In this document: positions 44,674-60,500 of the stretch, piece after piece
How the letters are laid out: every line of letters starts with the position of its first letter
Position numbering within the stretch: the stretch's first letter is position 1
NCBI RefSeq assembly: GCF_040256395.1
Contig: NZ_CP158297.1
Span: 62,001-126,000 of the forward strand
Direction: 5' to 3'
DNA: 64,000 nt
Origin: Deinococcus sonorensis KR-87
GTDB taxonomy: Bacteria; Deinococcota; Deinococci; Deinococcales; Deinococcaceae
Notes under the pieces: generated by a model
Databases searched by the model: none
What the model was told of the DNA's origin: nothing
What the model saw: the letters and a program-made list of their open reading frames with translations, nothing else
Position numbers and translations under genes: made by a program

Positions 44674-45318
44674 TCACTCCAGCCGGGCGTACTGCAAAAA
44701 CAACAGGCTCATCTCCCCCAGGTCACTTTTCAGCTCCGCCCAGTCGCCTTCACCCGCGGCCTCCGCCGTCGACCCCAACGCCAGGTACCGGGCAAACGCC
44801 GCGTACGCCAGGTGAAAGCAGGCCCACGCCGCGTGCTCGGGACGCGGATGATGGATCGCGGCGCGGTGCTCCAGCAGCACCGCGCACCACCCCTCCTCCA
44901 GCTTGCCGAACGACTGCTTCCCCAGGGCCGCCACCGCCTCATCCGACGGCGCGCGCGCCATCAGCGGGCGGAGCAGGTTCGCCTGCGCCTTCAGGAACTC
45001 GCCCAGCGCGTCCACCAGCTGCGGCACCAGCGCCGCAAAGGGCAGCTGCTCCGCCCGAATGCCCTTCAGCAGCGCCGCCTGCTCCGCCTCCACCCGCTCC
45101 AGGATGCGCCGCTGCGCGGCATTCAACAGCTCTTCCTTGCCCCGCACCCGCCCATAGATCGAGCCGGTGGACACCCCGGCGCGTTGACTCACTGCGGCCA
45201 GGGTCAGCTGCTCGAAGCTGCCCTCTGCGAGGATCTCGATGGCCGCTTCGAGCACCCGCTCGAACGACTGGCGACTGCGGTCTTGCTGCGGCGTGCGGAA
45301 AGCGGGAGAGTCAGTCAT
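44674..45318 (-). CDS. TetR family transcriptional regulator
   Basis: A protein of 214 residues. Residues about 13-60 form the DNA-binding domain (RSRQSFERVLEAAIEILAEGSFEQLTLAAVSQRAGVSTGSIYGR), followed by a helical effector domain. It is the gene immediately upstream of the monooxygenase operon, on the same strand, and a perfect 24-base inverted repeat lies between them, so it probably controls that operon. The effector is unknown; an aromatic or glycoside is plausible from the neighbourhood. Confidence 0.9.
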   Translation of the reverse strand: MTDSPAFRTPQQDRSRQSFERVLEAAIEILAEGSFEQLTLAAVSQRAGVSTGSIYGRVRGKEELLNAAQRRILERVEAEQAALLKGIRAEQLPFAALVPQLVDALGEFLKAQANLLRPLMARAPSDEAVAALGKQSFGKLEEGWCAVLLEHRAAIHHPRPEHAAWACFHLAYAAFARYLALGSTAEAAGEGDWAELKSDLGEMSLLFLQYARLE

Positions 45319-45388
45319 CGTGGCTGGCCGCCAGCATACTGGAAGTCACGCCGGACCACTGTTCAGATGCTGCCGGTCGCCCACCCGC

Positions 45389-46588
<1,200 letters not shown>

Positions 46589-46682
46589 TCAACAAGAAAC
46601 GACGTCCGCCGGCAGGCGCCGCGGTGGGTCACGGGGAAACACCACCACTGTGCCCCGCCGCGGGTCCGGGAACAAGCCAGGG

Positions 46683-46699
46683 ATTCAACAGTGTTGAAT
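46683..46699. promoter_or_regulatory. Palindrome in the pobA-pca divergent region, candidate IclR operator
   Basis: ATTCAACA (46683-46690) and TGTTGAAT (46692-46699) are exact complements around one base. It ends seven bases before a -35-like TTGTCA (46707-46712), which is 17 bases from GACACT (46730-46735) reading towards the pca operon. Activator binding just upstream of -35 is common for IclR-type PcaR/PcaU/PobR proteins, and an IclR gene ends the operon. Confidence 0.55.
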
Positions 46700-46807
46700 G
46701 ACCCGCTTGTCAGACGGCCGCTCAGACCGGACACTGGACGCAGACCGCCACCGTTGTCCCTGGCCCCTCAGGTGGGCTCAGGTCATCTCACCCACGAGGA
46801 GCTCCCC

Positions 46808-47968
46808 GTGCCGTTCATCCACTCCCAGGGCCTCACCCTGCACGTCCACAGCTCCGGCCCGGCCACGGCGCCGACGCTGGTGCTGATCAACCCCATCGGC
46901 AGCGACCTGCGGGTGTGGGATGCGGTGGCCCGCACGCTCAGCCCGCGCTTCCACGTGCTGCAGTACGACCTGCGCGGCCAGGGGCTCAGCGACGCCCCGA
47001 GCGGCGAGTACACCCTGGACGACCACGTCCGCGACCTGCAGGACCTGCTCGACGCGCACGGCGTGGCCCACGCCGCGCTGGCCGGCTGCTCCCTGGGCGG
47101 CCTGGTGGCGCAGGGCTTCGCGCTCGCCCACCCGGCGCGCGTGACGCGGCTCGCGCTGCTCGACACGCTCCCGCGCATCGGCAGCGAAACGAGCTGGACC
47201 CAGCGCGCCGATCAGGTCCGCGCGCGCGGCCTGCCCGCCCTCGCGCCGGACCTGGTGCAGCGCTGGTTCGCCCCCACCTACTTCCAGCGGTGCCCCACCG
47301 AAGCGCACGGCTACACCACGCTGCTGGCCCGCACGCCCCAACCCGGATACCTGGGCAGCTGCGCGGCGCTGCGGGACGCGGACCTCCGCGGGGCCATCAC
47401 CGACCTGACGAGCCCCACCCTGGTGCTGTGCGGGGAGCAGGACGTCTCCACGCCCCCCCAGGCCTGCCAGGCCTTCGCCGAGCAGATCGGCGCCGCCTTC
47501 GACGTGGTGCCCGGCGCGGCGCACCTGCCGATGGTCGAGCAGCCGCACGTCGTGGCCGAGCGGCTGGGCCGCTTCCTGCAGCCGAGCCTGGAACCGCCGG
47601 ACGACCGCTACCAGCGGGGCCTCTCGGTGCGCCGCCAGGTGCTGGGCGCCGCGCACGTGGACCGCGCGACCGCGGCCGCCAGCGACCTCGACCGGGACTT
47701 CCAGACCTTCATCACCGAGTACGCCTGGGGCGGCCCGTGGTCGCGCGGCCACCTGGACGTCCGCACCCGCCACCTGCTGACCCTCGCCGTGCTGACGGCC
47801 CTCCCGCGTGAGCACGAACTGGAGCTGCACATCCGCGCGACCAGGAACACCGGCGTCACGCCGGACGACCTGCAGGAGGTGTTCCTGCACGTGGCCGTGT
47901 ACGCGGGCGTCCCGGTCGCCAACCGCGCCCTGCAGATCGCCAAGCGGGTGCTGGGGGAGGAACCATGA
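46808..47968 (+). CDS. pcaL: Fused 3-oxoadipate enol-lactonase and 4-carboxymuconolactone decarboxylase
   Basis: A protein of 386 residues with two enzymes in one chain. Residues 1-255 are an alpha/beta hydrolase (PcaD) with nucleophile S95 in GCSLGG, an Asp in CGEQDVS and a His in GAAHLPMVE. Residues about 265-386 are a carboxymuconolactone decarboxylase (PcaC) with DRDFQTFITEYAWGGPWSR and DDLQEVFLHVAVYAGVP. Together they turn 4-carboxymuconolactone into 3-oxoadipate. Such PcaL fusions are known in actinobacteria and others. The GTG start follows GAGGAG by seven bases. It overlaps pcaH by 4 bases. Confidence 0.94.
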   Translation: MPFIHSQGLTLHVHSSGPATAPTLVLINPIGSDLRVWDAVARTLSPRFHVLQYDLRGQGLSDAPSGEYTLDDHVRDLQDLLDAHGVAHAALAGCSLGGLVAQGFALAHPARVTRLALLDTLPRIGSETSWTQRADQVRARGLPALAPDLVQRWFAPTYFQRCPTEAHGYTTLLARTPQPGYLGSCAALRDADLRGAITDLTSPTLVLCGEQDVSTPPQACQAFAEQIGAAFDVVPGAAHLPMVEQPHVVAERLGRFLQPSLEPPDDRYQRGLSVRRQVLGAAHVDRATAAASDLDRDFQTFITEYAWGGPWSRGHLDVRTRHLLTLAVLTALPREHELELHIRATRNTGVTPDDLQEVFLHVAVYAGVPVANRALQIAKRVLGEEP

Positions 47969-48678
47969 CCACGAGTGACCCACCGAACGACGTTCACCCG
48001 CCGCATCTCTACCCGCCGTATGCCAGCAGCGTCAAGCGCGCCCCGCACGAGCTGCTGATGCCGCTGCCCACCGCGCTGCGCGACCACGGCGGTCCCGTCT
48101 TCTCCCCCTCGCGCCTGCGCCCGGACGACCACGACGCCACCCGCAACGCCCGCGTCAACGGCGAGCCGCTCGGCGAGCGCATCCTGGTGCGCGGACGGCT
48201 GCTGGACGCGGCCGGGCGGCCCGTCCGCGGCGCGCTGATCGAAACGTGGCAGGCGAACGCCGCCGGGCGGTACGTCCACGGCCGCGACCAGCACGACGCG
48301 CCGCTCGACCCCAACTTCGTGGGCACCGCGAGAATGCTGACCGACGAGCACGGCGAGTACGAACTGATCAGCATCCGCCCAGGCGCGTACCCCTGGGGCA
48401 ACCACCCGAACGCGTGGCGGCCCGCGCACATCCACTTCAGCGTCTTCGGCACCAACTTCACCGAGCGGCTGGTGAGTCAGATGTACTTCCCCGGCGACCC
48501 GCTGCTCGCCCACGACCCGATCTACCAGGGGATCCCCGACCCGCAGGGCCAGCAGCGGTTGATCAGCCGCTTCGACCTGAACCTCACCGAGCCGGGCTGG
48601 GCGCTCGGCTACCGCTTCGACATCGTGCTGGGCGGCCAGCACGCCACGCCCTTCGAGGACCCGGACCATGACGACTGA
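47965..48678 (+). CDS. pcaH: Protocatechuate 3,4-dioxygenase, beta subunit
   Basis: A protein of 237 residues. The non-heme Fe(III) ligands are all present: Y103 (GRYVHGRDQHD), Y142 (GAYPWGNH), H155 and H157 (WRPAHIHFS). It opens protocatechuate between the hydroxyl groups to 3-carboxy-cis,cis-muconate. The ATG overlaps the pcaL stop codon, and the alpha subunit gene follows 36 bases later. Confidence 0.96.
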   Translation: MTTSDPPNDVHPPHLYPPYASSVKRAPHELLMPLPTALRDHGGPVFSPSRLRPDDHDATRNARVNGEPLGERILVRGRLLDAAGRPVRGALIETWQANAAGRYVHGRDQHDAPLDPNFVGTARMLTDEHGEYELISIRPGAYPWGNHPNAWRPAHIHFSVFGTNFTERLVSQMYFPGDPLLAHDPIYQGIPDPQGQQRLISRFDLNLTEPGWALGYRFDIVLGGQHATPFEDPDHDD

Positions 48679-48714
48679 GCGGAAGCGAACCCCGCCTCAC
48701 CCGGAGGATCACCG

Positions 48715-49350
48715 ATGACCCGCCGGTCCTCCGCTGGCCCCCTGACCCCCGAGGACAGCAACATCCCCGACGGCGCGTTCGGGCCCTCGCCCAGCCAGAC
48801 GGTCGGGCCGTACTTCCACCAGGGGCTCGTGCACGGCTTCCAGGGGTACGAGCGGACCGCGGGGACCGTCCTCGTGGACCCCTTCAGCGTGGAGGCGCAG
48901 GGCGTCCCTGGCGAGCGGATCCGCCTGACCGGACACGTGCTGGACGCGGACGGCGAGGTCATTCCCGACGCGTTGATCGAGGTGTGGCAGGCCGACGCCA
49001 GCGGCCGGTACCCGACGGACCCGGACGCGGCGTTCAGCGGCTTCGCCCGCACGCATACCCTGACCGCGGACGCCCGCTACGAAGTCCACACCATCAAACC
49101 CGGCGCCGCCGGTCCGGACGCTGCGCCCCGGCTGCTGCTGTGGGTGGGCCTGCGCGGCCTGCTGACCCACCTGTACACCGTGGTGTACTTCAGCGACGAG
49201 GACAACAGCCGCGACGCCGTGCTGCGGGACGTGCCGGAAGCGCGCCGGCCCACCCTCATCGCCCAGCGCCTGGACGCGCCGGGTGGCGTCACCTACACCT
49301 TCGACCTGCGGCTGCAGGGCGAAGGCGAGACGGTCTTCTTCACGCCATGA
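48715..49350 (+). CDS. pcaG: Protocatechuate 3,4-dioxygenase, alpha subunit
   Basis: A protein of 211 residues related to PcaH but without the iron ligands, as expected for the alpha subunit. It shows PSPSQTVGPYFHQGL at the N-terminus, LIEVWQADASGRYP in the core and a C-terminal YTFDLRLQGEGETVFF strand. It completes the active site and the alpha-beta oligomer with PcaH. GGAGG precedes the ATG. Confidence 0.94.
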   Translation: MTRRSSAGPLTPEDSNIPDGAFGPSPSQTVGPYFHQGLVHGFQGYERTAGTVLVDPFSVEAQGVPGERIRLTGHVLDADGEVIPDALIEVWQADASGRYPTDPDAAFSGFARTHTLTADARYEVHTIKPGAAGPDAAPRLLLWVGLRGLLTHLYTVVYFSDEDNSRDAVLRDVPEARRPTLIAQRLDAPGGVTYTFDLRLQGEGETVFFTP

Positions 49351-49417
49351 CGCCCGGGAACGCGAGCCGGGCCGGGGCCGCCCCGCGACGCGCGGGGCGC
49401 TGGGCCCGGGTGTCCCC

Positions 49418-53399
<3,982 letters not shown>

Positions 53400-53412
53400 T
53401 GGAGCGCGGGTG

Positions 53413-54222
53413 ATGCTGGGGGTGTTCGAAAAGGCCCGCGCGGTGCTGGACCTGTACACCACCGCGCATCCCGAGTGGGGCGTGACCGAGGTGGCCCGGC
53501 AGCTTGGCTTCCCGCCGTCCAGCGCGCACGTCCTGATGACCTCCCTGACCCAGATGGGCCTGCTGCACCGCACGGTGGCCGGGCGGTACCGGCTGGGCTT
53601 CAAATTGCTGGCGCTCAGCCAGGTGCTGCTCTCCAACACCCCCTGGCGCGACGTCGCCCGGGACGAAATGACGACGCTGGGTCAGGGGTGCGGCGAAGCG
53701 CTCCTGCTCGCGGCGTTCGATGGCGGTCAGCTGGTGACGGTGGCCACCATCGAGGGTCGCCACCCGGACAGCCCGCCGCTGCCACAGGTGGGGGCGGTGC
53801 TGCCGCCGTATCCGTCGGCCAGTGCCGCGCTGCTGCTCGCCCACCGGCCCTGGAGCGTCGTGCGGCGCGCCCTGCAGGGGGACGGCGCCGAGCGAACGCC
53901 CGCCGAGCTGGACGCGGCCCTGCTGGACCTCGAGCGGGTCGTGCAGGACGGCCTGGCCTCGTCGCTGGACGCGCAGATGTGGTCCGTGGCTGCGCCGGTG
54001 CGCAACCACAACGGGGAGGTGATCGCCGCCCTGAGCGTCCACGTGCCGGCCACGCGGACGGTCGAGCGCCGGATGGCGCTGCAGCGGGCGCTCGAGGACG
54101 CCAGTCAGCGCCTCTCCGCCCGCATCGGCCACGTCGACCGTGCCCCTGAGGAGCGGCTGTTCTGGACGTCGGTGCAGGGCCAGGAGCGGCTCCAGCGGCC
54201 CAGCCGCCGGACCCTGCGGTAA
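53413..54222 (+). CDS. IclR family regulator of the pca genes
   Basis: A protein of 269 residues. Residues about 3-60 are the winged helix ([44 protein letters not shown]), and about 75-245 form the GAF-like IclR effector domain ([22 protein letters not shown], then [20 protein letters not shown]). It ends the pca operon, 13 bases after the CoA transferase. PcaR, PcaU and PobR are of this family, so it likely senses protocatechuate, 3-oxoadipate or 4-hydroxybenzoate and acts at the pobA-pca palindrome. A GTG one codon upstream is an equal start. Confidence 0.9.
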   Translation: MLGVFEKARAVLDLYTTAHPEWGVTEVARQLGFPPSSAHVLMTSLTQMGLLHRTVAGRYRLGFKLLALSQVLLSNTPWRDVARDEMTTLGQGCGEALLLAAFDGGQLVTVATIEGRHPDSPPLPQVGAVLPPYPSASAALLLAHRPWSVVRRALQGDGAERTPAELDAALLDLERVVQDGLASSLDAQMWSVAAPVRNHNGEVIAALSVHVPATRTVERRMALQRALEDASQRLSARIGHVDRAPEERLFWTSVQGQERLQRPSRRTLR

Positions 54223-54306
54223 CGGCGGATGTCCACTGGGATCAAGGCGCTGCAGATGCCCACTCGGCTCGAGGTGCGGGCCAAGTGAGGCAACGGCGCA
54301 AGTTCA

Positions 54307-54356
54307 TGCCCTGACCGCCGCACCCCCGGTTGAGTTCGGATGCGGCGGTCAGGGCA
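54307..54356. terminator. Hairpin after the pca operon
   Basis: TGCCCTGACCGCCGCA (54307-54322) and its exact complement (54341-54356) form a 16-bp stem with an 18-base loop, 85 bases after the IclR stop codon. No T-tract follows, so termination is inferred from position. Confidence 0.5.
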
Positions 54357-54422
54357 CGCGTTCGGTCGTGTCCTGCCGGGGACGCCGGAGGGGCAGCCGC
54401 CACAGCAGGCGGGCCAGCCGAC

Positions 54423-54428
54423 TACACT
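54423..54428 (+). promoter_or_regulatory. -10 box of a leaderless promoter
   Basis: TACACT lies nine bases before the ATG at 54438, with no ribosome-binding site between them. Confidence 0.5.
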
Positions 54429-54437
54429 CTGTTCACC

Positions 54438-55142
54438 ATGTCCTCCAACGTCCCTGCTGCACCGCTGGATGCACGCCTCCCTCCGCGTGGCCTTCGACGC
54501 TTCTGGGCCGAGAACGCCCTTTCGATCGTCGTGTCGAGTCTTTTCGTGGTGTTCTGGCTCGCGCAGGCCCTGTCCGGCTGGTCCACCTTCAACGAGGACC
54601 AGCAGGCCCATCATCAGGCCACCATTCGGTTCGTCTCGTACCTGCAGAGCAGCGAATTCTGGTCGGCCACCGCTGAGAACTGGGAGAGTGAGTTCCTTCA
54701 GATGGGCGTGTACGTGGTGCTCACCATCTACCTCAAGCAGCGGGGCTCGGCCGATTCCAACCCCTATCCGGACGAGGGGAACGACGAGCAGTCCTACGAT
54801 CCAGCCCAGGCGCCGGGCCCGGTGAAACGTGGCGGTCGGGTGCTGGCGCTGTACCGCAACTCCCTGAGCGTGACGTTCCTCACGTTGTTCCTGGGCGCGA
54901 TGCTGCTGCATGCCGTGGCCAGCCACCACGTCTTCAACAAGGAGCAGCTGATGCACGGCGACGACCCGGTGAGCTTTCTGGCGTTTCTCGGGAAGCCGGA
55001 CTTCTGGTTTCAGTCGTTCCAGAACTGGCAGAGTGAGTTTCTGGCCATCGGCAGTCTGGTGATCCTGACCATTTTTCTGCGGCAGGTGGGGTCCTCCCAG
55101 TCGAAGGCGGTGGAAGCCCCGCACCGGCAGACCGGGGATTAG
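54438..55142 (+). CDS. DUF6766-like membrane protein with internal duplication
   Basis: A protein of 234 residues with four hydrophobic segments. Two similar halves are visible: FNEDQQAHHQATIRFVSYL, then SSEFWSATAENWESEFL and YVVLTIYLKQRGSADS in the first; FNKEQLMHGDDPVSFLAFL, then KPDFWFQSFQNWQSEFL and LVILTIFLRQVGSSQS in the second. Each half has two membrane segments joined by an acidic, aromatic loop ending in the W-x-SEF(L) motif. The pattern matches the small bacterial DUF6766 family of unknown function. It is a single-gene unit with a leaderless-type promoter. Confidence 0.75.
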   Translation: MSSNVPAAPLDARLPPRGLRRFWAENALSIVVSSLFVVFWLAQALSGWSTFNEDQQAHHQATIRFVSYLQSSEFWSATAENWESEFLQMGVYVVLTIYLKQRGSADSNPYPDEGNDEQSYDPAQAPGPVKRGGRVLALYRNSLSVTFLTLFLGAMLLHAVASHHVFNKEQLMHGDDPVSFLAFLGKPDFWFQSFQNWQSEFLAIGSLVILTIFLRQVGSSQSKAVEAPHRQTGD

Positions 55143-55436
55143 CCGGTGGGGGGCAACGTCACGAACCGTGCACAGAGGGCGCACCCAGCTGAACCGCACG
55201 GTGCATCCTGGCACGCACCCACAGGCCGGGCCGGGTGCTGACCCGGTTGGGTGCCCCGGGAGCGGGGCCTCGATGGGCGGGTCGGGCGCCCTCAGCCTGT
55301 GATGACCATCTCCAGGCTGCCTGGCCATGCCCTGGTTCCGAGCACGCCGGGGCGTGCCATCCCGTTGACATCCGCGTCTTTCTACGCTGCCTTCCGGTGG
55401 TCGGAACAGGTCTTCTGACTCCACCAGGAGGTTGGT

Positions 55437-57060
55437 ATGTGGTGTCGTCCGTTGATGTCCCTCTCCCTGGCGCTTGCCGCCGTGACCCTCCCCCTTGCGC
55501 GAGCAGCAGGGCACCCGATGACGGTGCAGGTCGTGCCCGACGCCACGAGGACGGTGAGCAGGACGGTGACGTCCGCGGGCGGTCAACTCACCGCGCACGG
55601 GGCGGACGGCACCACCTACGTGCTGACGGTGCCCACAGGGGCCCTGCTGAGCCGCGAAACGATTCGGATGACGCCCGTGACGCGCGTGGACGCCCTGCCC
55701 CTGAGCGGCGGTCTCCTCGGGGCGGTGCACCTCGAACCTAAAGGGCTGGAGTTCCTCGAACCACTCACGCTCACCATCACGCCCCCCAGGCATCTCGACG
55801 TCACGCACCTTCGTGCCTTCAACTCGCACGCGCTCGGCCAGGAGTTCTACCTCCAGCCGATGCGCACGGTGAACGGCTCCGTTCACCTGCTGCTGAACCA
55901 CTTCTCGAACCCCGGCGTGGCCCTCACCACCAGCGCGGACGAGGCCCTGCTCGCTCCACTGGTGCCGACCGATCCGCGAGACCGTCTGGAAACGGACGAC
56001 GGCGCGCCACAGCACCGACGCCACATTCATGAACGGCGTCTACACCGACAAGGTGCAGCCTGCCCTTCGCGCCGCATCGACCGACGACGCTCAGCTGAAG
56101 GGCGCCATCCGGCTGTTTCTGACCTGGCGCAACGCCGTCCAGTCGGGTGGCCTGGATGAGCAGATGAAAGCGCAGATTTTCGACGGGTGGACGCTGATCG
56201 CCCGGGGCATCGAGCACGCGGTGAGCCGAGCCTCCGCGTCGTGTGTTCAGGACCACGACCTGTCGCGCCTCACCGACCTGCTGGGGTGGATCTCGTGGGT
56301 GAAGCGCAACCCCCGCCTCGCACCGTACTTCACCGGCAAGCTCGCCGCGTTCGAGACGAACGCGGAGCACTGCGCGACGTTCGAGCTGACCTTCGACTCC
56401 GTCCTGGATGAGCACACGCTCGAACTCGCGCAGGATGACGGCCCGAATCCCACGGACCTGACCAGCCACTTTGAGATGAGCGCCAAGGTGACCGTGAAGT
56501 ACTCGGTGGCGCGCGGCACCCTGGAAGGCCAGGGGCCGATCGAGTCCCGGGGGTTCACCGCCAAGGGATACTATGCCTGGACCTCCCCGGACAGCCCGCC
56601 CGACTGCACGGTGAGTGCAGGTCCGGTGACGAACACGCCTTCGCCGTTCATCGTGGGGACCGCTGGGGAATTCGTCAGCGCGCTCGACCTCGATTCGCTG
56701 CTGACCGACCTGACGACCGGCCGCCCGGCCGTGGGCGTGGACCTGGCCTTCGTTCCCGGGACCGTCCTGCACCTCATGCGCGTGGCGTGCGACGGGGAGC
56801 CCGCGGCGAACGTGAACGGCGTCGAGGCGCATGCGGACTGGGGCGTCATCACCCGCAGGGCCTTGAAGCTACGAGACGAACTGAGGGAGCCGTGGCAGGC
56901 CAGGGGCATGGTCTTCAGGGACGGCGTGGCGGAGTACACCTGGAATCACGCCTACGACGGGAGTTCCCTGCTGGCCGACCCGGAAGATGAGGACGACGCC
57001 ATCCGCCAGACCCTGCGCGGGTCCTCGCACCTCACCTTGCGCCACACCCCCCGACCCTGA
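55437..57060 (+). pseudogene. Frameshifted ZU5-like secreted protein gene
   Basis: Two frames together encode one protein of about 540 residues. The first part (from 55437) has a signal peptide (MWCRPLMSLSLALAAVTLPL) and a ZU5-like beta domain (GGQLTAHGADGTTYVLTVPTGALL, VHLEPKGLEFLEPLTLTI). Near 55970-55985 the reading frame must shift by one extra base (or two missing) to continue as TVWKRTTARHSTDATF in the next frame, which stays open to 57060. The second part has a helical domain and a beta-rich end with four cysteines, resembling the gene at 5041. AGGAGG (55426-55431) precedes the start. It may be a true pseudogene or a sequencing error. I do not recognise the function; a cell-surface or periplasmic role is likely. 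Confidence 0.75.
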
Positions 57061-57537
57061 CGCTGCGTTGAACCGAGCATGGTGGGTGACCAGCCGTCTT
57101 CATCGACTGCGGCGCGAGGGTGGACGCGCTTCCCGTTCAGTTGACGCATTCAAGGAAGGCCCCCGCGTCCGGCGCTCGCTTGACTGCGCCCCTCGGGCTG
57201 GCAGGCCACCGCCCTCGAGGACCCGCGCGTCGAGCGATGGCGCGTCCACGACTTGAACGAACCGATCTCTCGGTCCAGTTCAGACCGGCGCCCTGGCCTC
57301 CCGAATGCCGCTCGGGCGCCCTCTCCAGTGGGGCCAGCAGCCGGAAGGAGTCCTGACCCTCGAGCGTTTAACCCAGTTGCGCCCCAGCCGCTGCCGATGG
57401 AGCCGGACCCGCCGCACGTGTGAATCGGCGGCCATCAGCACGCGGCGCGCGTCCGGGCACAGCGCCGCCATTGCTGTTGTGCGCCGCACCCACCCGCAGA
57501 AGAATGCCCTCGATCAGCAGGTGCCCCAGGTGCTGTT
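57061..57537. other. Intergenic region between convergent genes
   Basis: It lies between the frameshifted gene (plus) and the large regulator (minus). No gene, promoter or hairpin of note was recognised. Confidence 0.45.
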
Positions 57538-60500
57538 TCAACCGCGGTATGCGCCCGCGTCCTCCTGCGGCGCGCCGGAAGGCGCGGCGTCAGGGGACGG
57601 TGGACCGGGCACCCCAGCCTGCCCGTGCGCCGCCAGGAACCCCGTTCGAAACTCCTCCGGAACCTGCTGCGCGGCGTGCTGGAGCCAGGCCTGGGCCGCC
57701 TCGTGCGCCTGAGCCGCCTGCGGGTCGCCCAGCGCGTCCAGCGCCGCGGCGTGCGTTCGCATGACCTCGCCCAGCGGCAGCTCCGGGGTGAAGGTGTCAC
57801 ACAGCTGCCGGGCCGAGGCGCTGTCCTGCACCGCCTGGTGGAGGTCACCCAGCGCGAGGTGCGCCTGGGCACGCCGGGTCAGGGCCGCGACCTGCACGCC
57901 GCCCAGCTCCGCGGCCTGGGCGAGCTGCAGGGCGGCCTGTGCGTCCAGGAGCGCTTGTCTGGCCGGCAGTGTCGGCCCGCGCGCGATGAGCAGCCGCGCG
58001 TGTTCGTACGGATTCAGGCGCGTGATGGGGTGGGCCAGCGCCGCGGCGAAGACGGCGTCGGCCCGCTCACCGCGGCGCGTGAGCGTCTGGGCTTCCAGCA
58101 GCAGTCGCCGGGGCTCGTCGGGCGGCTGGAGGTCCGCGCGCTCCGCCACGGCGCGCACCTCCGCCCGGGCCAGCTCCACCGCCCCCACGGTCAGGTACAC
58201 CTGTGCCAGGTCCAGGTGCAGCACGCTGCGCCACCACTCCTGGTGCTGCCCGTGCAGCGCCAGCGCGCGGCGCACCGTGGCCAGCGCCGCGCTGCTGTTG
58301 CCGAGCGCGTGCTCGGCCAGGAACGTGCTGTGCGCCCCGGCCAGCTGATAGTAGCTGTCGGCGTCGAGCGTCCCGAGGACCTCCTCTGCGCGGCGGGCGG
58401 CGTCCAGGGCCGGCAGGGCCAGCCCGAGTTCGTGCCACGTCACCGCCAGTTTGACCAGCGCCGCCACCCGCCCGGTCGGATCCCCGGCCACGTCCGCATA
58501 CAGCGCCAACGCCTGCTCAAAGTGCGCCAGAGCGGCGCGGCGCTGGCCGAGGCCCTCGACCCGGCCCAGGCCCAGGTGGGTGAGGGCGCGCAGGCGCAGG
58601 TCGTCCAGCTCGGCGCCGAGCTGTCCCAGGCGGCTCAGGTGATGCCGCGCTTCGTCCAGCCGGCCGCTGAACAGGGTGACCGCGGCGAGCGCTTCGTGGC
58701 ACACCGCCTGCAGCGGGCGGTCGTTGACCTCCTCGGCGCGGTTCAGGGTGGCGCCGGACAGCGCCTCCAGGCCCGGCCAGTCGCGCTGCTCGTACAGCCG
58801 GTGCATCCGGGCCTCGTACGCACGGGCATGCTGGGTGGCGGTGCGTGCCAGGGCACTCAGCCGCTCGCCCAGACGCTGCAGCTCGGCCTGGTACGAGACC
58901 TCCACGCTCAGCCGCATGGCGGCGTAGATCGCCTCGAAGGCCTCGTCCGCCCGGCCGAACCGTTCGAACAGGTCGGCGGCCTGCTCGCAGAACGCGGCGG
59001 CCTCCCGAAGCCGCCCCTGGCGTTGCGCCTGCTCGGCGGCCGCCAGCAGGTGCGGCGCGGCTTTCTCGTCGTCGCCTCCCTCCAGCCAGTGCCGCGCCAC
59101 CCGGGCCGCGCTCGCCCCCTCGCGCTCCAGCACCCGCGCCGCGCTGCGGTTGAGCAGGCGGCGCACCGCGTGGGGAAGGCCCGCCAGCACCGTCTCCTGC
59201 ACCAGGTCGTGGCTGAAGCGCTCGCCGTCCATGACCTGCGCCGCCTCCAGTTCCTCCCAGGCCGCCGCGGTGTCGAGCAGCGGCGCGCCCAGCACCGCGG
59301 CCACCAGCTCGATCCGCACGTCGCTCTGCAGGACGGCCGCGCCGCGCGCCGTGCCCAGCGCCGCCGGGGACAGCCGCGCGAGGCGCCCCTCGATCAGCTG
59401 CGACACCCGCGCCGCCACCGGCAGGCCACCGTCCGCGCGGGGGTTCTCGATCAGGTGCTTGACCGTCTCCAGCACGAACAGCGGGTTGCCGCCGGTAAAG
59501 CGCGCGAGTTGTGGCCCCAGCGCCCGCACGGCCGACACCTCCAGGTCCTGCAGCAGCTGCGTGACCGCCGCCGCACCGAGCGGCGTCAGGTCCAGCCGCA
59601 CGCCCATCCCCGCCCGGGCGAGCTGAGCGAAGACCTCCGCGGTGGCGGCGGGCAGTTCGCCCGGGCGCGCCGTGGCGATCAGGCGCGGCACCCTGCCCGG
59701 CTGGCCGAGCGGAAAGGCGCTGGAGAGCAGCACGAACATCGCCTCGATGGACGCAGGATCGGCCAGGTGCAGGTCGTCGTACACCACCGCACTCACTTCC
59801 GTGAGGCCCGCCTGGAACACCTGGTGAATGGCGGCGTGCAGGTGCTGGTCCGGGTCCTCCGGCGGCCCGGCCGTGCCGTCCAGCAGCTCGGGCAGCAGGC
59901 GCGACAGGCTGGTCCGCATCCACGGGTCCAGCGTGAGCTGGGGCGCGCGCGCCAGGAGGCGGCGCAGGCTGCGGGTGGTCGTGGAGTACGGCACCAGGGC
60001 GTCGCCCGGGCGGCCTTCCAGCTCCACCACGTCGCCCTTGCTGGCCGCGAAGTCCCGGGCGAGGCGCGACTTGCCCAGGCCGCCCTCGCCCGCGAGCACG
60101 ATGAACTGCCCGGCGGCCCAGGCGTCCTCCATCCGCGCCCACTCGGCCTCGCGTCCAATGAGGCTGGGCGGGCGCAGGACGCTCAGGGGAATGCGGGGCC
60201 GGACCGGGGCGGCCGGCGCGGGCGGCACGCCGCGCTCGATCTCGCGCGCCAGCGCCAGCGTCTCGGGCAGCGGCTCGGTGCCGAACTCGCGCTGCAGCAC
60301 GCTCCGGCAGCGCTCGAACGCGGCCAGCGCGGCGCCCCGGTCCCCCGCGAGGTAGTGCAGCCGCATCACGCGGCGGTGGGCCTCCTCCGAGACCCCGTTC
60401 AGGTCCAGCAGCCGGGTGGCTGTGGCGAGCGCGCCCGCCAGGTCGCCCGCGTCCTCCTGCTGCGAGGCCGCCGCGGCCAGCCGCCCGGCCCGGACCGCGT

